Of a stretch of 64,000 nucleotides of DNA, positions 1 to 11,215 are shown piece by piece. Both the position numbers and the translations under genes were made by a program. The DNA lies in contig CAXAMN010023662.1 in the NCBI GenBank assembly GCA_963970005.1, positions 764,958 through 828,957 on the forward strand, written 5' to 3'. The notes beneath the pieces were generated by a model that saw only the letters and a list, made by a program, of their open reading frames with translations, made no database searches and had not been told where the DNA came from. This stretch comes from Durusdinium trenchii. Its lineage: Eukaryota; Sar; Dinophyceae; Suessiales; Symbiodiniaceae. Within the stretch, counting starts at the first letter, position 1; the number at the start of each line of letters is the position of its first letter.

Positions 1-905
1 AATCATGAATCAAGGAGACAAAGCAGGGAAGATGTTCTTCCAATCTGGCAGCTGTGCTGAAATTGCAGAGTATACAAATTGACCTATTGATATTCCAGAT
101 TGAAACAAGTGGTTGGAAACCCTCGAACCATGTTGAATCTTGGAAAACATTCGAACATACGGAGATAACCAAGCACACGTGGGACAGCAGCACTGCATGC
201 ACGCGGGTTTGGTATGCGGCATTTGGAAGATCATATCGTGGTAGGGTGGAAAGGGAACTTCAAAACGGTACCTCGCTAACCACTAGTTTGTAGCGGAAAA
301 CGCTCTTTGAAGGTGCCATTCTCAGGGTCCATGTTAGTTTTCGGGGAGTTTATTTTTTTTCAGAAGGTCGTTCTTGACAGTCGTGGGGTGAAGGATAGGG
401 TGGCCCACGAGGAGCAAGTCAGACTGAAAAATATGGCCTAGGTATGCCTAGGTTGATCAAAGACTGGTTGGTGGTTTCAACTCACTTGAAAAGTATTAGT
501 CAGTGGGTTCAATAATCCCTAAGTAAAGGTTGAAAATTAACAAAAAATAACAACAATACATAGACTATAGATCTCTCAAACCACCACCCAGAAGAAACAT
601 GATGAGCTCATTCTATTCCATGGTTTCTTCCCTGCATCACTACTCAACAGCGCCAGCACCGGTTCACACCCAACAAGTCGATGGGGGCACAAACTTCCAT
701 GCCACCATTACGTGCTGGGATCATATCCCGCCCGTTGACCGCTCTGAAGTCCGACAGACGAAGTTGGCATGACCTAAAATGTGGTTTCTAGAGGAACCCT
801 AATTACATGGTTGTGGGATAGGTCACCAGGGTCTACCCACAGCTTGATTCATTCATATTAAAATATTCATTCCCAAATTGCTTTGCGCTTAAAGAACTCG
901 CCCTG
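1..905. other. No supported gene
   Basis: Only short antisense-type ORFs are open here, with no domain and no convincing exon. The stretch contains A/T-rich sequence and short near-palindromes such as cctaggtatgcctagg near 437. I see nothing else to annotate. Confidence 0.4.
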
Positions 906-907
906 TC

Positions 908-1070
908 TCATCTCTCTGATCTGTCTGCCCCGGCCCACTTGTCACGCCCATCCTCCATGAGCGGGGCCACTTTCACCCGCAGCTCCGAAGGGGCCTTGTG
1001 GCTTCGATTGTGTGAGATTACAGAATTGACATCGAAAACAAGGCAACGCGGGTCAGTCCCCGAAATCTCG
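908..1070 (-). CDS. Candidate exon, unrecognised protein
   Basis: A minus-strand frame reads DPRCLVFDVNSVISHNR, then SHKAPSELRVKVAPLMEDG and RDKWAGADRSER. Residue composition and GC-rich third positions look coding. No family is recognised. It is placed on the minus strand like every firm gene in the window. Exon limits are not fixed. Confidence 0.4.
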
Positions 1071-1399
1071 GTTTCGGTCGTGTTTTGGTCAATTTGCAGA
1101 ACTCGGTTTTGGTCCATTTCAGAGGACTTCAGACTGGCTGTCTCGAACGCGGCAGACGGCTTTAGACAGGGTTTTACCGGTCAAAAGGACGGCCAAAAAA
1201 CACTCCAATCACCTTAGTTGGAGCAAGACTCACCGGAATGTTGTCCCGCAAGACCGACTACAAATGATCCCAGCGAAAACCGACTACAACAGGTGCAAAG
1301 CACCAAGTGGTGGGGTAAGATATACAAATAATAGGGCAAGTAGGGCAAGTAGGGCTGTATGCGGAATGCAAATGTCTCTTTTACGGAGCGACCCTGTCA

Positions 1400-1521
1400 G
1401 CTTCAGTCAGGGCGGTTGCAGCAGACGTGGCAGTTGCCCGCGTGCTTCGTCTCTCGGCACGGTCTGACCGGTCAGACCGGCACCGCTCATCGACATCACC
1501 GGACGGTGGCATCGACTCTGA
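1400..1521 (-). CDS. Candidate exon, Arg/Ser-rich
   Basis: The minus strand shows TTTTGTCAG as a possible acceptor, followed by an open frame. It reads SMPPSGDVDERCRSDRSD, then RAERRSTRATATSAATALTE and ADRVAP before a TAA. A second minus-strand frame over the same bases is also open, so the frame choice rests on composition only. Function unknown. It may belong to the same gene as the exons near 3 kb. Confidence 0.35.
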
Positions 1522-1689
1522 CAAAAGTGAGTACCCTCTAGACTATTACGCAATAAGGTACCCTCTAAAACAAAAATAGAAAGATCTAGACAATAGTCTG
1601 CCTGGCTACTCATGCGTGGTTCCCTAAAAAAACAGGTTTGTGGGGGTTGTGGAGTGAGTGGCGTTCCTCTGTCACTAAACTTGTGCAGT

Positions 1690-1965
1690 GGGGACTCTGT
1701 TCATCGGATCCAGATCAAACTCATTTGCCGTCAAGCGCAATAATGCCTCATGTTCTGCCCAATCCCAGCATGTCAAGGCAACACCGCATCGTCTTTGAAG
1801 GCAACACCTGCTTGCAGAACGCAGTCTTTACCAAACTCAAAAACGTAGTAACAACCGGCGGTTGCAATAACTGGAATGTTGCGTTGTCCATGATCGTTTG
1901 ATCTGCAAGCAACAGCGCTCCCATCACTTCAGAGAAGCACTGAATGATCAAATCTGCCGACCAGT
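1690..1965 (-). pseudogene. Decayed RCC1/ubiquitin-like fragment (copy 1)
   Basis: Read on the minus strand, this matches the unit at 37.9-38.3 kb almost word for word through an RCC1 end (HSVLL-type, then NIPVIATAG), FGKDCVLQAGVAFKDD and the start of the ubiquitin-like part. There ACGGCAAATGAGTTTGATCT corresponds to AGTGCAAACGAGTCTGACCT in copy 2. The frame is lost repeatedly: CTTGCAGATCAAACGATCATGGACAA needs a shift to give an RCC1-like SNDHGQ, and CCTTGACATGCTGG terminates it. Upstream RCC1 repeats are absent. I read it as a truncated relic, not a gene. No exon of a surrounding gene could be joined through it. Confidence 0.75.
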
Positions 1966-1999
1966 ACAAACGCCCCAGGGCTTCCCAACAAGTGTTGGA

Positions 2000-2990
2000 G
2001 GATCCATGTGTTTGTTCATCAAAGCTTCATCCGTGCTCTTCCCGCCACCGACACCTGCCCCAAACAACCGAGCGTTCCGAGCCATCTCCAGCAAGCTTTC
2101 AGGCGTCCAAGAGAGGCATGGTGCCTCAGGCGATCAGTTCGTTTCGCACGTGAATCGCCTCTGAGTTCCACAGGTCATGGAGTCCACATGGGTCAAGGAA
2201 TTATTTGTGCCAGTTGCAAACGACCTGAATCCTCTCAAAAGATGGTTCAACATTGGATGTCTCTTCAAATATTCATGGGTCTCTCTTTTGCTCCAGCAGC
2301 TCCAAACCAACATCAACAATTCTCAAGAGTTGATGCTCGGCACGCGCGCGGTGACCGAAAGTTTGCTAGATGTTCCAAGCTTACACCTCTGTCAAAAGCC
2401 TCAAGGGGATGGATCAAAGATTTGCCTTGCTGCTTGGTGTGGTGAATGTTGGGCGGAGCTGACCAATACTGCTTCAACCGGCAGATCAACCCATGAACCC
2501 CGTGAACACTCCGGCCAAACTCATGAACTTAGCTGGAGCCAAGCAGAAAAAGAAATGCTGAACACCAGAATATGCTGAGCGAGATGACTTACTCTATATT
2601 GAACCCGTGTTGCGCTGGGATTCTGCAGAGTCCTTGCAACGGGATTCCGGCATCCTTTGAAGAAATGCCTCATTCGCGCTGAGAGCGCCCAACCCAAGAC
2701 TCAGGTATTGCACCTTGCAAGAGCACAGGCCTTGGACCACGAGCTACACAGGGCCACGACTGGTGGCAGTGAGGGCTTTGGCACTCGCTGGTCACTTGGA
2801 TGAACCGTTTCTTCATCCGACTCACATCCACTGTCTGAAATGCTCATCCGAAGTAGTTCCACTATACCTGGGGAATGAAGCGCAGGAGTGAGGCTCCCTT
2901 CCATACACTCCCAATAACAGCATAAAACCAACATCTAACCGAATAAGCAGAAAACAGCATGTTCCCCTCCGTTTTCATAGCATCGCGTAT
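2000..2990. other. No supported gene
   Basis: Several 60-145 codon ORFs are open on the plus strand but none has a domain, and none looks better than its minus-strand shadow. No repeat or RNA gene was recognised. Confidence 0.35.
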
Positions 2991-3019
2991 CTGATTCCAT
3001 GAATTCACTGGATCCATTT

Positions 3020-3283
3020 CTCTCCGACTGGGCCAGCAACACACAGCATCTCTGGGCTCCTGGCGTATTGGTGGCCACATACTCCCTGACCTCGGTTTGG
3101 TGCTCGGGCTCAGCCAGGGGCCATGTACGCTCAGCCACGTGTTCAGAGCCGATGAGTGTGAGCTCCAAATGGTGGGCACCCAAAACATCCTCTTGAGAAC
3201 TTCTCTTTGATGCAGCTAGTGCATGGCACTCACTTCGGCCATCTTCTGCCGCACAGAGGCCTTTGTCAAAGCATCTGAGACAC
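3020..3283 (-). CDS. Two joined exons, unrecognised protein
   Basis: Exon A is 3283-3234. It follows CTTTGCAG, reads VSDALTKASVRQKMAE and ends at a GTGAGT donor. Exon B starts at 3189 after CAAGAG and reads DVLGAHHLELTLIGSEHVAE, then RTWPLAEPEHQTEVREYVA, TNTPGAQRCCVLLAQSERNG. The phases agree (phase 0), giving a continuous product across a 44-nt GT-AG intron, which is very short. Glutamate-rich with good codon composition. The 3' end of exon B is uncertain, near 3000. No family recognised. A further 128-codon frame upstream (3652-3266) may supply the preceding exon. Confidence 0.6.
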
Positions 3284-3299
3284 CTGCAAAGGACTCCGG

Positions 3300-3652
3300 G
3301 GTGAGATTCTCCGCCGGTACCTCCCAGAAACGCCGGTACCCAGCGAGCGAGAAGATCCAGGCACCGAGCTAACAGAGACTCTTCCTTCGGTCAGAACAGG
3401 TGCGGAGTTTCCAACAGAACTGTATTCGGTCACCAATTCGGTCACCAATTCGGCCTTGTTGTAACAAGGACCCGAGACCTCTGAGAGGTCTGAAGACCCC
3501 CAGTGGGTACTGTTGTTCATGAAAGTTCTGCCAAATCTATCAGCTACTGGATGTGCAACACGCAACAATGCACAGAGCAAAATCGTCCGCGAACTGGTAG
3601 AGATGTCCATGAGGACTGCAAACTCTTCTCTCAGCCCCGAATGTCCTACCAT
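3300..3652 (-). CDS. Candidate exon upstream of the 3.2 kb exons
   Basis: An open minus-strand frame starts MVGHSGLREEFAVLMDISTS and continues RTILLCALLRVAHPVADRFG. Its second half overlaps a short tandem repeat (caattcggtca, about 3 units near 3430-3456) and probably runs into intron. Function unknown. Frame and limits rest on composition. Confidence 0.35.
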
Positions 3653-3699
3653 TGCTGCTCAAAAAGCTGAATGAAACTGATCCGACTCACAAGGCTTCT

Positions 3700-4480
3700 G
3701 ACACTGCCTCTGACATGTTGAGTACATGTCAATGCAAATAATTAGATATATCATATCGGAGAGCTCCATCATCGAAAAGACTTGTCGCTTTTTGGGCACT
3801 TCAGGAGATTATGCCATCTTGCATGGAATGTCTTCACAGAAAACATGAACCTGAACGCATAGAAATGTGACCAAAGGACAGAACCGCAACAGCAATGACA
3901 GCAACAAACCTCCAAACGAAGAAATAGAAACAAGGACTTTTCATTGTCGCTGAACCCTGGACGCTCCCCATGACGCTCGGCACCCGCTCCACTGAGATCT
4001 TCATCGTCACCTGTCAGCTCAGCAATGGACGAGGGAACTGAGGGGTTTCCACCTGTGAAACCGAGACGTTCAACCCAATTGCAGTGATCCGCAAGCGTCC
4101 CAAATCGATCACCACTGGAAATTGGGACAAAGGTTCTAAAGGCAGCTCAGCAACATTCTAAGGTCACCCTACAGCTGTTGCATCCACAGGAAAAAAATGG
4201 AAGCACTTTAAGGCACCATAAGGCACCCATGCTGTGTGCAACCTATCATGAGGGAGCCCAGCGCATTAGAGAGTCCAACAGGACACCCCACAGCCCCTGT
4301 GATGCGTACGACTAGGATGACATATGTGGTACCTGCACCATGCATATCCATGCATGGCGTTCTGGAGCCCAGCATCCATGTTCGGCCTTCAGATCTACCT
4401 GCATCCATTCGTCGAACGTGAAGCAAGTTCTACCAAAGAAAATCACTTCCAAAAACCCTCCTCCCTGCGGTGTTTCCAGC
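3700..4480. other. No supported gene
   Basis: No exon with a credible frame and splice sites was seen. A near-palindrome around ccatgcat lies at about 4338-4360. Confidence 0.35.
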
Positions 4481-4499
4481 TCGAACCTAGGTATAGTGC

Positions 4500-4700
4500 T
4501 TGCAGGCTCCCCTCAACATCACCTCAACATCGCCGACCCGACCCGATCGGTCCGTGGATCGAACAGCCGACCGGTCCCGGTCGGAACGATCCCCTGCCCC
4601 TTCCCCTCGCACCTGCTGGGATCGGGTTCGATCTTTGGACACATCCGGTCCGTCAGTCCCGAGCGGTGCCCGCGATGCCCGCCCTTGGTTCCGTTCGTAG
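4500..4700 (-). CDS. Candidate exon, Arg/Asp-rich
   Basis: The minus frame reads NQGRASRAPLGTDGPDVSKD, RTRSQQ and then a possible GTGCGA donor after CAG. If read through, it continues VRGEGAGDRSDRDRSAVRS. The region is much more GC-rich than its surroundings, as real exons in this window tend to be. The alternative frames are also open, so frame choice is weak. No function can be given. Confidence 0.35.
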
Positions 4701-4755
4701 CAAGGCCAGGAGCCCCTAGGAGCGTCCTTGCCTAAGTCTCTGTCATGCCAAGATG

Positions 4756-4992
4756 TCAAGTCTCTGTCTGTTTGACAGGATCTTCATCTGTGTCGGATTG
4801 GGTCAAAAAGGACTTGAGGGATCTTGAGTGACTAAACAATGTGTGCCGTATCAACAGCCTGTCCTGACTCCAAAGAAAATGACTAAGACTTCGTTGCCTC
4901 AATCTCACATTCACCATTAGTTTGGGAGCAGGTGGTCCTGCTTCCGTCTCCGTGCATCCAAAGACACTGTGTCGCTGGAACTTGAACATCAA
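4756..4992 (-). CDS. Candidate exon, unrecognised
   Basis: Minus-strand frame with KFQRHSVFGCTETEAGPPAP, then KLMVNVRLRQRSLSHFLWSQ and a C-terminal part TQSDTDEDPVKQTET before a stop. No domain recognised and splice sites not assigned. Confidence 0.35.
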   Translation of the reverse strand: MMFKFQRHSVFGCTETEAGPPAPKLMVNVRLRQRSLSHFLWSQDRLLIRHTLFSHSRSLKSFLTQSDTDEDPVKQTET

Positions 4993-5195
4993 TAGCTTGA
5001 ATCAAAGCATATGAATCACCCTGCATTTGGAAGTTGGTGTCTCAGAAATCAAGCCTTGCGGTACTCTCCCGTCTCTTGCAAATTCTGGAGCAAGCGTCTC
5101 ACCGTACCCAGCCAGCCGGGCGATGTCAATGGCATCTGCCGGGCATCTGCCGGAGCACCCAGGGTGTTTTTTGAAGCCTCATCCAACCAAAACTA

Positions 5196-5330
5196 TCAAA
5201 ACTGAGGGATACTCCCAAAATGTCGCTCTGGCAACGTAGGGCAGGCCTTTGTGAGGATACTTGAGATCCGTAGGGCAGGCAAACGACCTAGATGAGCTTG
5301 AACCTCCGTAAGATGTCTCGACCCCCTCAC
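5196..5330 (-). CDS. Candidate exon, unrecognised
   Basis: Minus-strand frame RGSRHLTEVQAHLGRLPALR followed by ISSILTKACPTLPERHFGSI. It may be an exon of the gene spread over 5.2-7.1 kb. Limits not fixed. Confidence 0.3.
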   Translation of the reverse strand: MRGSRHLTEVQAHLGRLPALRISSILTKACPTLPERHFGSIPQF

Positions 5331-5754
5331 AATTGTGCCAGGGGGAGGCGGAGGGCAGTTCCGACAGTAATGCCCTTGTGGTCGACGATGATATGCTTCC
5401 ATCGAAAGCGATTGTGAAGAACTTTCACCATCTCACAACATAGTAGATGTGGAATTCTTGGCAGGTTAGTATATGTGTCAGTATAAAATGAATTAAATCA
5501 TCTAATCAAAATCGTCTTGTGTTGTGCTAAATATGGTTAAATGAACCGAAAGAGGATCGCAATTTGGGAACCTCCTGGAGATGTTCTATCGCTGGCGCAT
5601 GATTTCGCACCCCCTGGTTGACCCATGAACATGAACACTCAGAAACCGCATGGACTATCAGGATATCATAGGATATTCACCTCCCATGATTTGGGAATGT
5701 TTTGAGGTTCTAAGCATTGACCCACATACGTTTGAAGAGTGCCCCCAGCCGCTC

Positions 5755-6019
5755 AGAGTGCCCCCTTTGATGTTGATGTGACAAGCGCAGGATAGCTGAC
5801 CTTGGGCAAATTCCCACGGAGGATCTTCGGTACATGTCCAGTTGTTCTGGGTCTATCCAATTCTGGGTCTTCATAAGTTTGGATTTTGAAACCTTTGCCT
5901 CCCAAAACGTCCACGTCCACCGCGGATCCGTTTTTGCCATGGCAACCTTCGGTCACTTGCATCTTACCGTGCATCGAATTGCCTCCTCCATCGGGTGGAC
6001 ACACGTGGCTCCCGGACAA
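5755..6019 (-). CDS. Exon of unrecognised 5.2-7.1 kb gene
   Basis: A continuous minus-strand frame reads SMHGKMQVTEGCHGKNGSA, VDVDVLGGKGFKIQTYEDPE, LDRPRTTGHVPKILRGNLPK and VSYPALVTSTSKGAL, then TGA. Composition is strongly protein-like, and the plus-strand reading of the same bases is poorer. No family recognised. It lies downstream of the exons at 6.2, 6.8 and 7.1 kb in the same orientation. Confidence 0.5.
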
Positions 6020-6149
6020 GCCCAGAGACGCGGGACGATCTCGCGGGAGGTTCAGGGTCCCATTCCGTCCAGAACAAGCAAGGTGCTTTCACGATGGGTG
6101 AGGAAGCCAGGAAAGAAGGGGGTCCAATCATGGAAGGAACGTATGTACT

Positions 6150-6328
6150 AAGTTTTGCAATGTTTTCACAATGGCAGTGGCAAACATGACCATGGATCTT
6201 GAACTATCTTGGTGGGATGATGCCATGGTTTTCTCCACTTGGCCCAACACAGCTTGATTGAAGTCTTTTTCATCTGATCCCACTTCTTGTCTTAGTTTCA
6301 TGCGCACCCGACTGAGGCGGTAGGGCAT
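6150..6328 (-). CDS. Exon of unrecognised 5.2-7.1 kb gene
   Basis: The frame reads LSRVRMKLRQEVGSDEKDFN, QAVLGQVEKTMASSHQDSSR, SMVMFATAIVKTLQNL. The charged, heptad-compatible pattern suggests an amphipathic helix or short coiled coil (inference). A possible GT donor follows CTTA near 6150. Confidence 0.5.
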
Positions 6329-6819
6329 TCACCAAATTAGCCAGAGGCCACAAGCTCCGCGACTTGCTTGGGGCCGGCCTGGCAGGATGCCAATCATACG
6401 GTCAGGTTGCTTGAAGCGCCTGAGACCAAGGGGATCTGTTTTGCGTCATGTGGTACAAGGAGATTCTGTGTGAATCGTCGTGAATCATGGGGTCGCTTCT
6501 CTTTTGGCGAAGACTGCAAAGTACTGAAAAGCCGTAGAATGAACCCCATGGATTTTCTGCAAGTGAAATAAGAAACCTCAACTTTTAACCGTTGAGAACC
6601 AAACGCGCTTGTCGAACCGCGATGATGTGCATATTCGAGCTCTGGGGTTTACAAGCAAATAGATTGCATGATTAATGTCGTTGAGATGAGGTTCTTGAGC
6701 CCAAGATGCAACAAACAAAACAGCCCCGCCAGAAAAAAACGCATCATGTTCTTACTTGCAAACAAAAGACCCAACAACAGCGTAGAAGAGCATACCAGTG
6801 CACATCCATTTGCATCTTC

Positions 6820-6906
6820 TTCAAGCGCCCAATCAGTGTGGTAGCTCCTGGCTTTCACAACTATCCAACCAGATTGTGTTGCCTTGTAGAACCTCTTCAG
6901 AGTCAA
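6820..6906 (-). CDS. Exon of unrecognised 5.2-7.1 kb gene
   Basis: The frame reads LKRFYKATQSGWIVVKARS then YHTDWALEEDANGCAL, followed by a GTATGC donor. Read-through beyond the donor would give a hydrophobic stretch that I take to be intron. Confidence 0.5.
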
Positions 6907-6989
6907 TCCAGCATTTGTTCATCTGAAGGTGAATTTCACTCTCCTTCCCCGTGCCACCACTGCTACTTTCAGCGCCCACCCAGCCTATT

Positions 6990-7132
6990 TGAGGAAGGTT
7001 TCATTCAACTCAGAATCGCAGCGCAAGCTGTCACTGCGCGCATGCGTCCCGCCGCCCGCGCGTCGCTGCGGTGTCTCAGTGGCGCGGGCTGCCTGGCTGT
7101 TTTTTGGTCGACTCGATCGACGGATCAGAACC
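6990..7132 (-). CDS. Exon of unrecognised 5.2-7.1 kb gene
   Basis: CTGCAG on the minus strand is followed by the open frame VVLIRRSSRPKNSQAARATE, TPQRRAGGGTHARSDSLRCD, SELNETFLK and TAG. The segment is clearly richer in GC than its flanks. This frame has no start codon and shows only as an internal exon. No family recognised. Confidence 0.5.
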
Positions 7133-8299
7133 ACCTGCAGCACAAAAAAGACGTAGCTCTGGTTGTCTGTTTCCTACGCAAGACTTTTGTCAGATGTGGG
7201 ACTATCAAGTTCCCTGTTAAAAGGTTGTAGAAAAAGAGGTTCCTTTGGCGTCCCGTGACCGTTTTTCGACCAAGTCACGACCAAGTGATTAAGCAAAGAA
7301 AAACTAGATACGCAATCTGAAAAGCCCAAGAATTGGCCACCTACATAATCACATTTGCTGGCAAGGCCAGCGCCCCTCGCACCTTGCGACGTTCCTTGGG
7401 CGAGCGACCTGGGATGAGAAGAAAAGGAGTCAGACTTCCGCGAGGTCAGATCAAGATCAAGTGCAATTGTCATCCATTCCAGTGTTGGGTAACTGCACTA
7501 TGTGTTGACTATGGGTCACTCACTTTTGTCTTGGTAGGGTTCCCAGGATCTGCAGATCCGTGGCTTAAAAAACAAGGGCGATTGGTACCTCTGGAAAGAT
7601 CCATGGCGCTCCCTAATTATCAATTAAGGTAATCCTTGGCAGAACCTCCAGCAGGCCCCATCAAACTCCTCACCCCGAATCCACTCATCAGTTTTTGGTG
7701 AAAAAGGATTGGGGAAAACTCGAAACAAACATAACAAACAACCACCAAAGTTGATGCTTCCCAATGGATTCCTGACCAAGATTGCTAATCAGAAGATTCG
7801 AGAGTGAAGAATTGTAATCTGATATCATCAGATCATTTGGATGATATCTTCCCACGCTTAGTCCTTGGTTTCCTTTTTCCATCCTTTCCTTTCTCACCTT
7901 CCGACCCCTTCGCTGCCCCCTCCAGTTACCCACCCCCCCACCCCACCCACAGCATCGCCTGGCTGCGCTTCACCCTCCGGGCCGATGGACCGCTCGCCGC
8001 TCTCGGACCTTCCCAGGGCGATGGAGACAGGTCATGAAGGTCGGAGACGGGTCAGCCGACCACCGTGGTTTTGTTGAAGGGAAAACGGAATCAAAAAAAA
8101 AACACGGAAACGCGAGCTTTCCGTGTGGAAAGAACAGTAGCCGCATGTGGCAAGTAGGACCTGGTGGGAAAGGTGTGCAGTGCCTTCAAGGTCTTTTCTG
8201 TGGTACTTTGGTTTGGGTTGGTTTCTCCATTCTCAGAGGCCCCAACCCTGACAGCCCGCTTTGAGTATCCAATTTCTTGCTGTCCCGATGTTTCAAAGT

Positions 8300-8425
8300 T
8301 ACATCAACCCCAGCGGATCGCCCAACCAACCCAACCACGGCCACGATCGCCCCGCTGCGGATCACCTCTCTCCCACCGGTCGCCTTTGAGAGGAGCTCCG
8401 TGTCTCGGGCGTCGCCTCCGGTCAT
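8300..8425 (-). CDS. Candidate exon, unrecognised
   Basis: The minus-strand frame reads GGDARDTELLSKATGGREVI, RSGAIVAVVGLVGRSAGVD in a local GC peak. The two other frames are open as well (basic, proline/arginine-rich), so assignment is tentative. A similar GC peak at 7.92-8.03 kb reads WEGPRAASGPSARRVKRSQA on the same strand and may be the next exon. Confidence 0.35.
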
Positions 8426-9399
8426 GGGACCGGTGAGCAGCGGCTGAACCGCGCGCTGCTAAGAGGTGTTCGGTTGGGGTGGGGCCTTTTGGAACTCTTA
8501 GTAAGTTTGTGCTTCTGCTGCATGTTTCCTTGTTCAAAAATGGTTCTCTCATCTTCGAAGTCTGAGTTTTGAAGAAGGCCGGACATTGGTGTACCACCTT
8601 TTCCATTAATCTGCCTACTTGAAGTGGAAGGGCATGTATTGAGTCACCCGTGCTTGCAGAAGGTCACCCGGCTGCATGGAAACGCAGCAACACCTTGGAA
8701 ACTTTTACGGAAGTACGTGTTCAAAAACTGCTGTACATCATCATTGTACATCAAGGATTGCCATTGAAGTGTGTAGCTTTTGGGGGACCAAAACCCAACG
8801 AGAACGCAGGTTTAGTCTCATTTTCGGATTACATCATTGCATCCCAACAAACAGGCGAACTGCGGGGGCACACATGGCTACACTGGCGCAAGTACGGCCG
8901 CGCAAGTCCCACCCCCCAGTTCCCAATAAGAACTTGAGCAATCCCACAACACCCATAGAGTGCTGGAAGAAGTGCTGGTTCGGTTCTTGAGTCTCCAAAT
9001 AAACCGATTCTTGATGGAATCCAGCAAATGGTACTATCTTATTCACCTGGTTTGAATATGGTGATGAACTGATACTCCAAAGCTTGGAGAAAGCGTCTTG
9101 ATGCATCTAACATCATTTAACCTGCATGGAAACGCAGCATCCAGACACCTCTTTACAAGACCAAACAACATCACACAAGTACGGAAGAGTACTCAGGAGG
9201 CCCCTGAAGAACCTGAAGAAGTATGAGCAACTTCCGAGGACAGGGATCTGCCGACGACTATGAGCAACCATCTCCCCACACGGTGAAACACTGCGAAAGA
9301 CTCTCCTCAACACTATCAAATACTCTCCTCAAAAAGACCTGTCCTCCACACTTGTTGCTCAAAAAAGCGGATCTCTTCCATCAGATCCAGACCTTGGAG

Positions 9400-9605
9400 C
9401 TACGCGTCCCAGGCTTCTGCAACTGCCTGGCGGTGGCCGGACATCGGGTCGCACGCACCGTGCAGCGCATGCACCATGCAGAACCTGAACGCCTCACCGA
9501 ACTCCTCACAACTCGCAGATCGAACGCCGGATGTGCTGCTCGGCCACTCATGAACATGTTCATCCCAAAGCATGTCTTCATCTGAATCATCTGGCCTCTG
9601 CAAGC
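9400..9605 (-). CDS. Candidate exon, unrecognised
   Basis: The minus-strand frame reads MALSLQRPDDSDEDMLWDEH, VHEWPSSTSGVRSASCEEFG, EAFRFCMVHALHGACDPMSG, HRQAVAEAWDA and a stop. It is acidic near the start with good composition. An opposite-strand ORF (9223-9585) covers the same bases. I prefer the minus strand because all joined genes lie there. Confidence 0.45.
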
Positions 9606-9619
9606 TCAGTGCCATTTCA

Positions 9620-11200
9620 CCTTAATTCAAGGACTGGGTGGCGAAACGCCCTGTGGACCGAAGGATCTGGAGTCGACTGAAGGATCTTCCAGCATCGACT
9701 GAATAAGCATCCCGTAGCACAACCCCACAGTGCTGGTCTCTAGCCTTCTCCCAAACAACACAGCCCCCACTTAGCAGAGGAAGACAGTCTTCCACACCCT
9801 TCTATTAGTCAATAACAGTGAATATGTTCGTTTGTCGGAATTTTACATCAAGAATCAAGGGCGTCAATTGCCACCGAAAGACGCCAGTAATCCAACTCGG
9901 AGCGCAAAGTCTCAAGGCTCTCTTGCCGCACGGAGGGATTTTGCCTGGAGGACCACACGACTATCAACAGCAAGGGTCAATAGTTGGTGGGCCCTCCACC
10001 CACAGAACCAGGTGTGTGTTCAGCAACATTCAGTTTCTCCTGTTGCAACAAATTCTCCTGTATCTGCACAAGTTGGAACGATCATGTTACCTGATCAGTT
10101 CAACTTGGTCTTCGATGTTGAACGTGCACTGGTCTCTGTACAGCCTAGCTTGATCTTTCCGAAGAAGCCCAAGCAACCTTGGTCGAAACATGTTGAAACC
10201 TGGTTTTGGGAAATTCAGCTTCACACGGACCTAAACCATCTAGGCTATAGGGGGATCTTTGGACTGAGGTAGCCAAAGGCCTCCGGATCACATGGTCCCA
10301 TATCTGCTTGATTCCGCAAAAACTCCATCGAAAAGCTGCGTACTCTCAACTCTTCGCACCCCCACTCTCCAGTCCTACATCGGACAAGACGTGCCAATCA
10401 TCTGTGGTCCTCATGTGAGTGTGCCCGAGTGTGCCAGCCATGTCTACCCATACTGACTCCAGGTGGAAGGCCTCCTGGAGATGAGCTCCTCCGACTCATC
10501 CTCGGCAGCATGAAAAGGGGGCTTCGGCAAGTCCAGTGGCTTTTCTTTGTCCAAACAGCTTCATGTGAATCAAAGATGCTTGCAGTTCCTACTGACAAAA
10601 GAATAGGCATGAGAGTAGTGAATACTGGACAACCTTTGGTAAAGGAGCCTCTACAAGCCTTGAGCTGCTACAGTAACTTTCAATCTGCTGTCCCTTCTAC
10701 CAGGTTGTTTCTTGCACCTGCATTTTTTCTGTGACAAAACCAATTTCGCCAGTCGCCCATTCATTCCACACCTGCCCATCAGCTAAGGGCCAATCACCCC
10801 CTCTCCTCACTGCAGCAATGGCCTGTTAGCGCAAGACCTTCTGGAGTCTTTATACAGCATATAATATACCTATATATATATATATGTTATTGTATATACA
10901 GTAGAAAGATGTACATGTCATGAGAAAGATTATTGCAAGTGTCCATCTGGATAACATCAACAAGGGCCGAACCCCGAACCCTGATGCTTTTGTGTGTGTG
11001 TGTGTTCGATAAGTCTAATTGATCGTTTCCATCACCTTCTACTTCGTCCAACTTATAGCTTGCAGATCCCGATACTATGATCTGTTTTACTATATATACT
11101 TCTTGAAATCAAACACTCGTGGTAGTTGGTCCCACACGCTCCCACGTCGGTGCGGTCTGGTCTGACGCTTTCCTGCCCAGGTCTGGTCTACGTTCATGCG
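9620..11200. other. Mostly non-coding, no supported gene
   Basis: The stretch holds a (TA)n-like tract near 10868-10886 and a short (TG)n run near 10991-11004. A plus-strand frame at 10429-10734 (about 100 codons) is open but has no domain. A direct repeat of 'tcatgcggctttcac' occurs twice at about 11193-11231. Nothing is firmly genic. Confidence 0.35.
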
Positions 11201-11215
11201 GCTTTCACGAAGGTC

